The position numbers and the translations under genes are program-made. 64,000 bases of DNA. It comes from Nicotiana tabacum (Eukaryota; Streptophyta; Magnoliopsida; Solanales; Solanaceae). The notes under the pieces were generated by a model. That model had not been told where the DNA came from, made no database searches, and worked only from the letters and a program-made list of their open reading frames with translations. This document shows positions 1 to 10,914 of the stretch, one piece after another. Numbering within the stretch: the stretch's first letter is position 1; each line of letters begins with the position of its first letter. The stretch spans positions 70,424,153-70,488,152 of the forward strand of contig NC_134081.1 in the NCBI RefSeq assembly GCF_000715075.1. The letters are read 5' to 3'.

Positions 1-738
1 GCTTTGCCATATATTATTGTGTGGGACTTATGGAAGAGAAGAAATACTATGATGCATGGGGAAAGGGTGACTATTAGCAGGGTGATCTTTCAAGTTTCGT
101 CTACAACCCAATATTTGGTGAGATTTAGAAAGCATAGTATTCAGAGGGTGCCTCATAGATGGACAGATGTGCTCCATATGATGGAGAATTATACCCCAAA
201 GTTAAAAATTGTTAAGGTATTATGGGAGTTTCCTATGATTGGATGGATCAAGATTAACACTGATGGAGCTTCGACGGGGAACCCAGGCAGGAGTTCAATA
301 GGTTTTTGCATTAAAGATGAATTGGGAGATGTTATTTATGCTTGTGGCAAGACGATACAGGAGACTACAAATACAGTGGCGGAAGCATTAGCTATTCTGG
401 AGGCTTTGAGGTATGCTGCCCAACACAACTTTAATTACATATGGTTACAAACGGTTTCTATGTTGCTTAACAATGTAATTGAAGGATGTTGGAAACCACC
501 TTGGTTGATTGTTGATCATGTGGAAGAAATAGGGAGGCTACTGGAAAGGTGTACTTGTAAGGTGTCGCATATATATAGAGAAGGTAACAAACTAGCTGAT
601 CATCTTGCAAATTATGCTATAGAAAATGGCACGTTTGAGAGTCATGGATACAGGCTGCTGGATACACAAGGGAGAAGAATTGTGAATGGTGATAAGCTAC
701 AATGTCCATATTTGAGGGTAAAGGTTGCTAGGGGTTAA
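1..738 (+). CDS. LINE ORF2 C-terminal end with RNase H domain (partial, degenerate)
   Basis: The frame is open from the first base of the window to the stop at 736-738, so the N-terminal part (endonuclease, reverse transcriptase) lies outside. The readable 245 residues match the RNase H tail of plant L1-type LINEs: NTDGAS (first catalytic Asp), then AEALAILEAL (Glu), then REGNKLADHLAN (last Asp). RNase H would degrade the RNA strand of the RNA/DNA hybrid during target-primed reverse transcription. The second catalytic Asp is lost: family members normally read QTDS where this copy reads LQTVS, so the enzyme is probably dead although the frame is still open. There are no stops, so the copy is not very old, or this end is under weak decay. 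An ATG lies within the frame but it is not a start. Confidence 0.85.
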   Translation, partial: ALPYIIVWDLWKRRNTMMHGERVTISRVIFQVSSTTQYLVRFRKHSIQRVPHRWTDVLHMMENYTPKLKIVKVLWEFPMIGWIKINTDGASTGNPGRSSIGFCIKDELGDVIYACGKTIQETTNTVAEALAILEALRYAAQHNFNYIWLQTVSMLLNNVIEGCWKPPWLIVDHVEEIGRLLERCTCKVSHIYREGNKLADHLANYAIENGTFESHGYRLLDTQGRRIVNGDKLQCPYLRVKVARG

Positions 739-2307
739 GAGGAGAGGAGAAAAAGAGTAAAAGGGAGAAGGAAATCACTGGAGGAATCATATCACATCTT
801 CAATCTCAAATCCTTATGGAGGAGAACTTGGTGAGTTTTTAGCTAACCATTATTTCTTTTTTACAGGGCAAGTTATTGTGGACACGACTTATCTTTTGGC
901 TCGACCTCAAAGAGTGGTATTAGCACCTAGTGCCCATTCCCCTGAGGCAGAATCAAATATAAGCACAAGCATGTATAGCAAGGAGGAACTAGGGCAGTTT
1001 GATAAAAGAAGGATGAAACGGGACTCTTTATCCAGTTTCACATGTACTACTATGCCCAAATATACAATCATCAAGTGTGTGATCCATGCCTGGAATACAA
1101 GACAAGTCCAGGCCTCAATTCTTATAGCGCAGTTTTCTAGATGGAACAAAAAATTCCCAGATGTAACAGCTCAGGACACTGCCTTTTGAGTCATTTTAAA
1201 GATACAATATAACATCTATGGAACAACTATCAAGTACACATGCAATCTAGGACAACTGAAGAAGACAACCATGGCTGAAACGTATGGAAACAAGCAGCAA
1301 AAAGCCGTAAAAATCCGGTGACAAGATGGCTGGACAGTATGCTTTGTCAAGGAAGGATAGTGCAACCATTGACATTTGGCGCATCTTTTCGCATGGTCTG
1401 CATTGCTGGAAACGCTACTGTAACCATGCCCTATACCTTGAGTAACTCCCATTTGGTGGTATTAGTACTATGTACTCATTCCAATGGGAGAGAAGCAGGG
1501 GTAGGCACAAGCTTGGTACTGGAGAATCAAAAGGAACAACTGGGTTATTACGACTCTAATGGGGAACTTTGGCATGTAAAGCTACATGAACATTGTTTCA
1601 TGAAGTCAAGAAAAGTAATCAACATGGCAAACACTTGCAAGATACAATCTGCAAAGGATAGAAATAGGTACAAAAACCAAACACTGCCCAGATTTCTATG
1701 GACGAGGTAGTGTTTGTCAATGGTTTCTACAGGAGAATTAAAGGGTACTACATGGGCCAGCTTATCATCAACAACAAATGTGATACACAGGGAAGATATT
1801 CTGGGAGTATCCTCACACTTTCATGCAGATATCACGTCCAAATTCTGGACGCAAAATGGCAAAGGCACCACGCACAACCTTTTCTGGCAGAAATGGAAGC
1901 ATTATATAACATCTGTTTCACACTATATGTTGCTACATCAAATGAGTATAGCTTATCTACACAAGTGCATCATTTTCATGGAATGGATTTGGATTACATG
2001 AATACTGATAACAACATGAAGACGGGCCTAAATGGAAAACAAAAATGCGCAAAGGCGGAATATGGCTACAATTGTAATGGGCTTGTTTTAGTCATTACGT
2101 TGCTCTCTTATTTTATTTTTAGACCAAAATGTAATACCAGCTTTGGGTATCATAGGCCCAAAATTGGTAATAGGAGTTATGCACGGGACTTATCTTATAG
2201 TCTTACACATCATAAGACAACATGCTACATTGTTTTCCTTTTAAATTTATATATATATAAAAACTAGCCCTATGCGCCTTGCCTTGTGGATTCTAAAAAA
2301 AAAAAAA
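1..2307 (+). mobile_element. LINE (L1-type with RNase H), 3' end with long 3' UTR
   Basis: This is the 3' part of a non-LTR retrotransposon. The RNase H frame ends at 738 and is followed by about 1.5 kb without a convincing coding frame, ending in a 13-base A tract near 2295-2307, which I take as the poly(A) tail. Within the 3' UTR two stretches resemble each other (about 915-975 and 1455-1515; both have tggtattag, a cattcc block and gcacaagc), suggesting an old internal duplication. The 5' target duplication lies outside the window, so the right boundary rests only on the A tract. The overlapping small frames in 878-2267 have no recognisable domain and are not called as genes. Confidence 0.7.
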
Positions 2308-2504
2308 GTTAGGGATATTTACACAAAGGGGACTTTTTGGGCCTAGTCTTAAAATTTTATCCCCTAAATTAAAATTATTGCTGGAATGACCCCGATATGT
2401 ATAGACGAGCATTTAATGAAATAATCTAGACTAAAATACCCTAATTAAGGTTGAGCGGCAGAGATGGCATCAAGAGCAACCAAAATCAGAGAATTGCGCC
2501 ATGC

Positions 2505-2905
2505 ACAAGTTATGATAAATTGGTAGGACTTCATGTTGCATTTAACATATCTATCCTGTTGCGTAATACACAAAATTTATCGGATTATCTTAATTCTAAA
2601 ACTACGAACAAAAAAGTAAAAAACATGGGAGAAAGATAACAGGCAAGTTATGACAAAACGACAGAAATCATGCTTTATTCAACGTAGCTATCTTGTTGGA
2701 TAACTAAAAACTCTACCCGATTGTCATGTTTCGCCAATGATATCTCATTTAAAATTATAAACAGTTATGACAAAAAGATAGAACTTTTAATTATATTGAT
2801 TATATCGCTATAATTCACTTGATAGAGAATACTAATAGATTGAAGAGCTTAGCTTTATGGTTGTCATGTTTCATCAATAGTACCTCATTTATATTTATAA
2901 ACTAG
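2505..2905. repeat. Degenerate tandem repeat, about 120-140 bp units
   Basis: Three diverged units can be aligned by eye. Each begins with cAAGTTATGA or cAGTTATGAC (about 2506, 2643 and 2763) followed by a block ending in a TATC-TGTTG-like motif. The second and third also share TTGTCATGTTTC followed by CTCATTT (2718-2760 and 2860-2895). Identity is low, so this is old. Confidence 0.45.
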
Positions 2906-2930
2906 TTTACTTGCCTGCGCTTCGCGCGAT
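2902..2930 (-). mobile_element. Possible Helitron 3' terminus (minus strand)
   Basis: Read on the minus strand, a short GC hairpin (GCGCGAAGCGC) is followed about 10 bases later by CTAG and then T. This is the 3' end pattern of plant Helitrons, which end in CTRR after a hairpin and insert between A and T. No 5' TC end or helicase frame was identified, so only the terminus is suggested. Confidence 0.35.
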
Positions 2931-5114
2931 CATAAAAAAGATTAAATATGAAACAATATTAATGTAATAATATCCAAACATAATTTTTTTTGGGAAAGAG
3001 TATGTGAGACATATCAGGTTAAATGAAGAAACTATTTAAATCAGGGCATATGAGCTTGAATAAGGAAACAAAAAAACTAATATATTCTCTATTCTTTTTT
3101 CTCCTATTTCGCTTCACCCTACTTCAAAATAGTCTATTGATATCAATCCATCACAACATATTACATTAAATCTGTAGTCGGCTTCTTCTGAAAAACCAAA
3201 TACAGACTCTCCAACCAGCTTTGTTTCACATCATTCGAATACCCATAAACATAAAAAAAAAAACATAATCGCCATTTATGAGGATGCTTTATGGCTAGTC
3301 TTCTGTTGCATTATGTGTCGTATTGGGGCTGTATTTATTGAGATGCTTTATACTCTAGTTTCAATTTTTCACATCGTGTCAAAATTTGTTATCAGAGAGG
3401 GAAAAAAGTGAAGTTGAACAATGTTTTGCTCAGTAGAAATTTTTTGAGTGTCTATCCAACTGTAGTATTTTCGGGCACTTTAATACAAGGCAAATATTCT
3501 TTATCTAATAGAATTTCGAACTTTCAAATAAATTGCAAAACAAAAACGACTGTCTGTTGGACTTTACAAATGAAAGAAAACGGCTGATTGTTTAATTCTA
3601 TCTTTTTTTATTTATGCAAATTAAAAAAACTACATACAAAAAGGATGAGGGAAAGAGTGGAAAAAATGAGGAATAACAAAAGAGAATCTAAACACACTTA
3701 AATATTAGTATAACCAAAAGTTTTAGCATATTAGAGAATTTTAAAAATTATTATTAGCATACCAAAACTGAATATAGATAAAAGAAATTTCTAAGAAAAA
3801 GAAGATGTGCAGAATATGCCAGAATCTATAGAATTAACTCATTCTGAATAAGCTATTCATTCCAGGCAAAAATATGTGCATTAACAAATGAAGCAAATCT
3901 ACAGAAACTGATCGGCTTATAGATCTCTGAGAAGATTATTCCTCTATCAATATATGTAAATTGATCGTATGTATATATCTTTCAATATTCTAGAATGGAA
4001 ATTGTTCTAATTGATTTAGTACCTTTTATAGAGTTTCTACCTTCTTAGGCCAGCCAGACTATTGCAGGTCATATTATCTTTCAAAAACACTGAAGTGGAG
4101 GTATCAATAAAACTACTGGTCCTTTCCCATTTTTATATATTGCTAGTAGGAAATTCTCAATACAGAGAATAAGGGAGGACATAAATCTGACCTTATTAGT
4201 AGTAAAATATGAAACTAAAAACTCCTTACCACCACTTTGCTACGATAAAGTGTGTAACTGTGTATACAACAAAATAGTATAAAGGCATGAAAAGAAAGAA
4301 ATAAACAACATTCCTTTACGAATGAAACGGGCATAGAAAAATCTCCTGATATAAACAAAATCTAAACCTGATATCCAGTAAATATCCTTTACATAATACA
4401 TTTAAGATTATTACAATTCAATTTAAATTCAAGAAATGGGGAAAAAATAAATACTAAAAACAGATTGAACTTCATAAAGCAGAAAATTTGACTTCTTACA
4501 ACTTCAATTTTCTTCGTTTCTTCTACAGTACCGATGGCTGCAAGAACTCAATTTTGAGATCGAAAGAGGAAGATGCAGAAAATGTACACCTATCTTCCAA
4601 ACACCCTGATGCCTTGCCTTCTACCAAATATTTATCCTTTTGGAATATGAGAACAATAACAGTCATTCTTGGAATCATTTTCTTTCATTAATGTACTCAT
4701 CATAGTGTGCATTTGCTTAAGCATTTGTATCATAGACAATGTACATTATCTCTATAGTTTTGGTCTGTAGGGATTTTTCTTTCGTTATTTTCTTTTTTCT
4801 TTCACAATAGAACCAAACAGTAAGCATATGTAGAAAACCAATGTGTTCATTCTGGAATTTTAATCTGCAAACATATGTGCTCATTGTAGAATTTTAATCT
4901 GCAAAAGAGAAGCATATTGGTCGGTGTATGAACAAATGCCTTTATGAATGGAAGATAGGAAAATTTTAATCTCCAGAAGATATTGGCCGTGGTATGAACA
5001 AAAGCCTTCATGGATGGAAGATATGAAGGTTACGAACGGCCTAAATAAGAGGAAGAGAAGGAGGCTAATTAAGAAACATGGTATTTGAACTTTACTAAGC
5101 ACATAGTTTGAAAT

Positions 5115-5181
5115 GAAAATGAGTAAAAAGGCAAAATATTAGGAAAATGAAAATGAGTAAAAAGGCAAAATATTAGGAAAA
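5115..5181. repeat. 34-bp tandem duplication
   Basis: A 34-bp unit beginning GAAAATGAGTAAAAAGGC occurs twice in direct succession with no mismatch that I can see. A diverged relative of the same AT-rich block lies beyond the adjacent SINE at about 5395-5450. Confidence 0.8.
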
Positions 5182-5197
5182 CAGAAACATATGTTCT

Positions 5198-5331
5198 AGA
5201 GAGGCTGTTTCCGATAGATCTTCGGCTCCCTCTCTCCAAGAACTCCCCACATTGCTCTTGATGTGACTCGAACTCACAACCTCTTGGTTGGAAGTGGAAG
5301 ATGTTCACCACTAGAGCAACCCACTCTTGTC
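5198..5331 (-). mobile_element. tRNA-derived SINE of the Au/TS type, 3'-truncated
   Basis: Read on the minus strand, the sequence starts GAGTGGGTTGCTCTAGTGG (RNA polymerase III A-box region) and has a B box GAGTTCGAGTC about 35 bases on. The CTATCGGAAACAGCCTCTCTA block characteristic of Au/TS SINEs of Solanaceae follows. It stops there, so the usual 3' end (AGGTCTGCGTAC block and TTG repeats) is missing. A 14-bp near-perfect direct repeat lies outside it (5180-5193 AACAGAAACATATG and 5339-5352 AACAAAAACATATG), which may be the target duplication, although about seven extra bases separate it from the SINE 5' end. No protein is encoded. Confidence 0.8.
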
Positions 5332-5779
5332 ATAGAAAAACAAAAACATATGATTCGTAAAGTTGGCGGTTATCAAAGAGGTATCGTTTGAATTTTTTAA
5401 GCACCTAAAATGAAGGAAAAAGGCAAAAAAAAATAGGAAAATAAATAAATATAAATCCTAAGTTATGAGAGGTGTCACATCATCACTGAGTGGCCCTCCT
5501 TTATTGATATATAAAGATAGTTATAACTAAGTAACCATCTTAAACTTCTATCATTTCGCATGACAGAATATTTTTTGTCATATCCATACCTAATTGGACT
5601 TGAACCAACTTTGTTTTTTCTACTTTTCAAGTTTAGCGTAGGAACTTGCAAACTCAAGCGGGACAGAGTGCGACCCCTAAGCAATTGGGGTCTCGCTCAT
5701 CTCTTGGGGCTTCATCTCGTCGTCACCAATAATAATAATAAATTCAGTGAATTTTCGCAAGTAGATTTCGAGAAGAATA

Positions 5780-5855
5780 ATATATACGCAGACCTTACTT
5801 TTATCCTTGGAAGAAAAAAGAGGCTATTTTCGTAGACCATCGACTCAAGACAAAA
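5780..5855 (-). mobile_element. Au/TS-type SINE, internal/3' fragment
   Basis: On the minus strand the order GATGGTCTACGAAAATAGCC, then a spacer, then AAAAGTAAGGTCTGCGTA corresponds to the middle and 3' part of the same SINE family as at 5198-5331. The tRNA-related head is absent. It is diverged and has no recognisable target duplication. Confidence 0.6.
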
Positions 5856-5964
5856 TAAAAAAAAGCAATGACAACTAGCAACAACAAACTCATTTATATG
5901 TTAGTGAACTAATTTGTGTCACTTAAAAATAACTAAACTGGGACTACGACGCAATTTCTCTCTG

Positions 5965-5987
5965 GGCGCACGTTGCTAATGTGCGCC
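5965..5987 (+). other. Hairpin in LINE 5' UTR
   Basis: GGCGCAC (5965-5971) and GTGCGCC (5981-5987) form a perfect 7-bp stem around a 9-base loop just after the presumed 5' end of the LINE and upstream of ORF1. Confidence 0.55.
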
Positions 5988-6123
5988 AACCATGGGCAAC
6001 AGAGCTCGCGTGCCATCCCAGAAGAATCTAATGGCCTCACTGAATCACCCAACAACATCATGAGGTGTGAATCACTCTAAGAAGGGAGAGTTACCATCAG
6101 AAATTAGTGAATGAGGAAGCAAA

Positions 6124-7177
6124 ATGCCTATTGAAACTGGGTCGAAAACACCAGAAGAGGAAATCAATAAATTAGTTACTGTGAATGAGAAATCATGGAC
6201 TAATGTGGTAAAAGGAGGAAGCAGCAATCAAAGGCTATCATGGGCAGGTGAAGTCGAAGCAATGGACAAAATGGAGAAGAAAAGCTCAATTTGGGACAAT
6301 TTCGACGTTGGGAAAATATCGAATGTAGGATTCAAGCTCGATTATGTGTCCCCAATGAAACAAGGTGAGTCTGCTGTATGTGAAGTTGAAATTGAGGAAA
6401 TTAGTTCTGAAATTAACTACTGGAAAACTGCGGTAGTATGTTATGTTCTGAAATGGTTACATTCAGCGTCTGTGGGCTAAGCATGGTATCACAAAGTGTT
6501 ATGCTGAAAAATGGAATAATGTTAGTTAGGTTTGATACTAAAATTGGGAAGAATGAAGTCATTCAAGGTGGGATTTATCACTTTGACAACAAGCCTTTCA
6601 TAGTGAAGGCATGGACACCAGACATGGAGTTCACAAGAGAGGAATTGCTCACAGTACCTATTTGGGTGAAGCTGCCAGTGTTGGATTTCAAATATTCGAG
6701 TCCTAAAGGGTTGAGTAAGATAGGAAATTTAGTGTGAAGGCCTCTAATGGTTGATAAAAATACTGTGAAGAACGTTGGTTTGAATTTTGTCAGGCTGCTC
6801 ATAGAAGTGGAAGTTGATGCTAAACTACCAGAGTTGATATGGTTTAGGTATGAAAAAGGAAATTTGATTGAGCAGAAAATTATGTATGACTAGAAGCCCA
6901 CATTATGCAAATTCTATAGCAAATATGTTCATGTTGAAGATGATTGCAGGAAAAAAAACAAAAACCACAAAAAGAACCTCAGGATCCAAAGGAGAATGAT
7001 AAAAAGGAAACAACAGATACAACACAGAGTGACAAACAACAATTTGGAGGAAATGGTAACAAACAGAGGCCTATGGTACAGCAAAACACAGGCAAAGGGG
7101 ATACAACTACTCAGGCAGATGAAAGATTGAAGGGAAAGCCAAAAGAAGTGTGGGTAACACCACAACATACAAGTTGA
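6124..7177 (+). pseudogene. LINE ORF1 (DUF4283/zinc-knuckle, gag-like), broken
   Basis: The first ATG after the 5' UTR opens a 118-codon frame that ends at 6480. The homologous sequence continues in other frames (6438-6737, then about 6735-6950, then 6944-7177). The middle part carries the pattern of the DUF4283 domain of plant LINE ORF1 proteins (GGIYHFDNKPFIVKAWTPDM, then TVPIWVKLPVL). The segment with CKFYSKYVHVEDDC is a degenerate CCHC knuckle: the positions expected to be Cys and Gly read Tyr and Val. A basic, Gln-rich tail follows. The protein would bind LINE RNA as a chaperone. At least two frame changes and stops near 6735 and 6893 abolish it. Confidence 0.75.
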
Positions 7178-7307
7178 CATCAAACAAATACAGTACAAGT
7201 GAGAAGCCCCAATAGCTTTCATGTTCTAGATGACTTAGGACCAAGCAAACATGTGCATAATTCTGTTTTGAGGAAAGAAGGTGATCCAAAACTTCCTACC
7301 TCTAGGA

Positions 7308-10300
7308 ATGGCTAGCCTTCTATATTGGAATGTTAGGGGCCTTAATGGCCCCAATAAGCCAAAGGAGTGAAACTCCTTTGCAATAAACAGGAAGCTGGAT
7401 TAATAGGCCTACTGGAAACTAAGATCAAATCCAATAAGATAGAAAAGATCGCAAAAAATATGTTTAATGGGTGGAAGTTTACTACAAATCTGGATATGCA
7501 TTATAATGGAAGGATTTGGTTAACTTGGAGACCAGATTATTTCCAAGTAATAGTTAAACGAATGAATGCACAAGCAGTAACATGTGAGATTTATAATATC
7601 ACAAAGCAAAAACTATTTCTCCTAACTGTAGTTTATGCTTACAAAAGCAAAGATGAAAGGAAGGAGTTATGAGAGTATTTGAAAGTTGAAAGCATGGGGA
7701 ATCAATTGCCATGAATAATAGCTGGAGATTTTAACTCTGTTCTGAAAGGTGATAATAGGATGGGAGGCAGTCCAGTTACATTAGGAGAGGTGATGGACTT
7801 CCAAGACTGTATAGAAAGTTGTTAATTGATAGAAATGCCACAAAATGGTAGCAGATACAAATGGAATGATAAAGAAGGTGATAAGAGAATTTACTCAAAG
7901 ATAGATTGGGTGTTTGTCAATAGAGTATGGCTAGACCAAATGCCTGTATACACAACTACTTTCCTGCCAGAAGGAGTCAGTGATCACTGCCCAATAAGTA
8001 TAAGAATGGCAAATATATTATGCACCAGAAGAAGATCATTCCAATATTGCAATACATGGTCCCAACATCCAGAATTTCATGCTAAAGTGAGAGAGGTATG
8101 GCATAAGCAAATAGAGGGGTGTATGATGTTTCAGATAGTAAAGAAGATGAAACTTCTAAAGCAGAATTTGAAAGAGGTAAATAAGAACCAGTGTAGCAAT
8201 ATCATCAAGGAAGAAACTGATGACAGAGAAGCTCTAGAACAGGCACAAATAGCAATGCAATTAAGACCAGGTGATCAAGCACTACAATTGTTAGAGAAGG
8301 AGAAGTACCAAAAATTCAGGCAGTCATCTTACCTGGCTGAAATATTCCTACAACAAAGAAGTAAGGCAACATGGCTGAGACTAGGAGATGACGATACAAA
8401 GTATATTTTCTCAATTATTAAGCATAAAAGGTTGCAACAAGAAATTACTCAGTTAATGGATAAGGATGATGTGATACAAACTAATCCTAGAGTAATAGCA
8501 TCAATTTTGGTAGATTTCTACAAAGATTTTCCGGGGAAAAGAAAACTCAGAGAATTAGAGCTTTCAAAAGCTTCCTACATAATGGTCACAGATTAACAGT
8601 GGGACAACAACAAGAACTTGTATAGCCTTTCAATGCGAAGAAAGTGAAGGAAACAATAATTAGTATAGGCAGAAACAGAAGCCCCTGATGGTTAGAGCAG
8701 TGACTTCTTGAAAGCTGCATGAGGGATCACAGGGGAAGACATTACAAAGGCAATAATAGAATTCTTTCAAAATGGGGAGCTGCTTAAGCGACTGAATGCA
8801 ACAATGATCACTCAGATCCCTAAAATAGATGTGCCTCAGAAAGCTGCTTAGTTTAGACCTATTGCTTATTGCAATGTTCTATATAAATGTATATCTAAGT
8901 TGATATATAAGAGATTGAGGAAAGCAATAGCCCCAATAGTAGCAGAGAATCAGGCAGTATTTGTGGAGGGGAGATCACTGGTGCACAATGTCCTGATCTG
9001 TCATGACCTGCTCAGGCATTATAACAGAAAAATCACACCTAGATGCTTGATGAAAATAGACATTAGGTGCACAGTATTTGTGGAGGGGAGATCACTGGTG
9101 CACAATGTCCTGATCTGTCATGACCTGCTCAGGCATTATTACAGAAAAATCACACCTAGATGCTTGATGAAAATAGACATTAGGGAAACGTATGATATGG
9201 TAAGTTGGGAGTTCATTGAGGAGGCATTAAAAGGATTTGGGTTTCCAGAATACTTTGTTCAACTGATAGTGACCTGCATTACATCCACCAATTGTACTAT
9301 CAAGGTGAACGGAGAAGGACATGCGTACATTGCAGAGAAAAAAGGACTATAACAAGGGGATCCAATGTCTCCTTTAGTATTTGTGCTAGTGATGGATTAC
9401 TTATCCAGAACATTGAAAAGGGGACATAAAGATGAGTAAGCTACCTGAAATTTCATCCCATGTGTAAAGCTACCAAACTGACACACTTAATTTTTGCTGA
9501 TGATTTGATGATATTCTGTAAAGGGGACATAAATTCTGTTACTAGAGTGAGAAGCACTAATCACTTTACTGAGGTTACATGATCGATATCTAATCAAGAT
9601 AAATCCAGCATGGTTGTCGTAGGAGTTGAAGAAGATATAATGGAGCAACTGTTGAATATAATAGAATTCATATTGGGGACACTACCAATAAGATACCTAG
9701 GTCTGCCACACTCATCTAAGAAGTGGAGCAAGATGGAATGCCACCAATTGGTAGAGAAAATCACCACCAGAATTAATAATGCATACTCCAAAAATCTGTC
9801 CTACGCAGGAAGGCTGCAATTATTAATGCAGTGCTGTTTCAGTGTACAATATCTGGGGGGCGGTACTTATATTACCTCAAAGTGTTTTGAAGGAGGTAGA
9901 TAGAAGATACATGGATTATCTATGGGGGAATTCAGAGGCAAAAAGGAAAGTGGCAGTAGTTTCCTGGGAGAAGCTATGTACTCCCAAGAAATATGGTGGT
10001 CTAAACATCAAAAGTTGCAAGAAATGGAATGTGGCCTCAGTTGGCAAGTTGATCTGGCAGCTTGAAAAGGAGGACACACTATGGATTAGATGCGTTCATG
10101 GCCTATATATGAGAGGTGAACAGAACATCTGGAATCACAAGCCACCATCTGATTGTAGCTGGTACTGGAGGAAACTGAATTCAATCAAGACATATATGAT
10201 AGCTTGGTATAACAATGGAACTTACTGCTTGTCACCTAATGGAAGATACTCTGTCACTAGTAGCTATAATGCTATGCTGGGAGATTTGCATAAACTTGAG

Positions 10301-10807
10301 GCAGCAGATTTAATTTTGAATTCCATAACGCTACCAAGGCACAAGATTATAATATGGCTGGCCAATCAGGAAAGACTACTGACAAAAGAAAGACTAGCAA
10401 AATTGCAGATACCAATCGATAGCAACTTATAATGTTGTCCATGTGATGAGGCAAATAAAGAAACCCCTTCCACCTTATTCGCAGAATGCAAGTGGATTAC
10501 TGACTTGAGGGTGGAGCTGGAAAACCGGTCTGGTATTAACATGCAGAAAAAAGGGATCAATCAAAGCCTTGTGTGTTTCAAAAGAAGACACTGGAGCCAA
10601 ATCAAAAAGGAAATAGCAACTGCCATTTGGGGAGTTATAATCAACCACACTTGGAGAGCAAGGAACTTAAAACAATTCAAGGATGAAAATGTACATAGAG
10701 AGACAGTAGTAACAGAAATCAAACAGGAAATAAAGGAGAGGATAGACCACATAAAATGTTCAAAGAGAGCACAAAGAAGCAGTTTTTTTATTCAAAAGTT
10801 CTATTAA
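7308..10807 (+). pseudogene. LINE ORF2: AP-like endonuclease and reverse transcriptase, broken
   Basis: ATG at 7308 starts MASLLYWNVRGLNG, the usual N-terminus of plant L1 endonucleases; a stop follows after 20 codons and the reading continues in another frame. Endonuclease motifs are visible: LLETKI, then AGDFNSV near 7728, then SDHCPI near 7978. Reverse transcriptase follows, with the palm block MKIDIRETYDMVSWEF near 9170 (the first catalytic Asp remains, as in KIDI; the later position usually reads YD) and FADDL at about 9497-9511. The C-terminal part (about 9840-10807) has the tryptophan-rich zf-RVT-like region, ending without RNase H. The protein would nick DNA and prime reverse transcription. 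Several stops (near 7372, 7672, 7712, 7823, 8594, 9350, 9437) and a 117-bp duplication make it nonfunctional. Confidence 0.85.
8955..9188 (+). repeat. 117-bp in-frame tandem duplication inside the LINE reverse transcriptase
   Basis: The block beginning CAGTATTTGTGGAGGGGAG (8955) recurs at 9072, exactly 117 bp (39 codons) later. The copies run to CATTAGG and differ at one base that I can find (attaTaac versus attaTtac). The frame stays open across both, so a 39-residue block preceding the catalytic palm is doubled. Confidence 0.9.
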
Positions 10808-10914
10808 CACCCTTCCTAGAAGGTGGTTAAAATATTTCAAGGGCTCTTTAGGTGTATCAATTTGTTGGTTTATGGTAATATATTCACATTTATTTCCAAA
10901 AAAAGAAAAAAAAA

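Larger units (their letters stand above)
2311..5110. other. AT-rich gene-less stretch
   Basis: No domain, splice pattern or long frame is recognisable here. The longest frame (4488-4691, 67 codons) has no recognisable motif and lies in AT-rich sequence. The stretch holds a degenerate tandem repeat (2505-2905) and a possible Helitron terminus (2902-2930), both listed separately. Confidence 0.6.
5941..10914 (+). mobile_element. L1-type LINE, nearly full length, inactivated
   Basis: The order 5' UTR, ORF1 (gag-like with zinc knuckle), ORF2 (endonuclease, reverse transcriptase, C-terminal domain) and a terminal A-rich tail (about 10897-10913) defines a nearly complete L1-type non-LTR element. 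The 5' boundary near 5941 is set only by the start of GC-richer 5' UTR sequence with a hairpin (5965-5987). I could not find a convincing target duplication. Both ORFs carry several stops and frame changes, so the copy is dead. Unlike the LINE at 1-2307 it shows no RNase H domain. Confidence 0.8.

Noticed and set aside
878..2267. Several 78-189-codon frames after the LINE RNase H
   Set aside because: No recognisable domain, mutually overlapping, and located in the LINE 3' UTR before its A tract.
4488..4691. 67-codon frame in AT-rich DNA
   Set aside because: No domain and no supporting splice or promoter signal; expected by chance over this length.
5240..5331. True tRNA gene on the minus strand
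   Set aside because: A and B boxes are present but the sequence does not fold as a tRNA and continues as a SINE body.
6929..7222. 97-codon hydrophobic frame on the minus strand
   Set aside because: Antisense of the lysine/glutamine-rich LINE ORF1 tail; hydrophobicity is a mirror effect.
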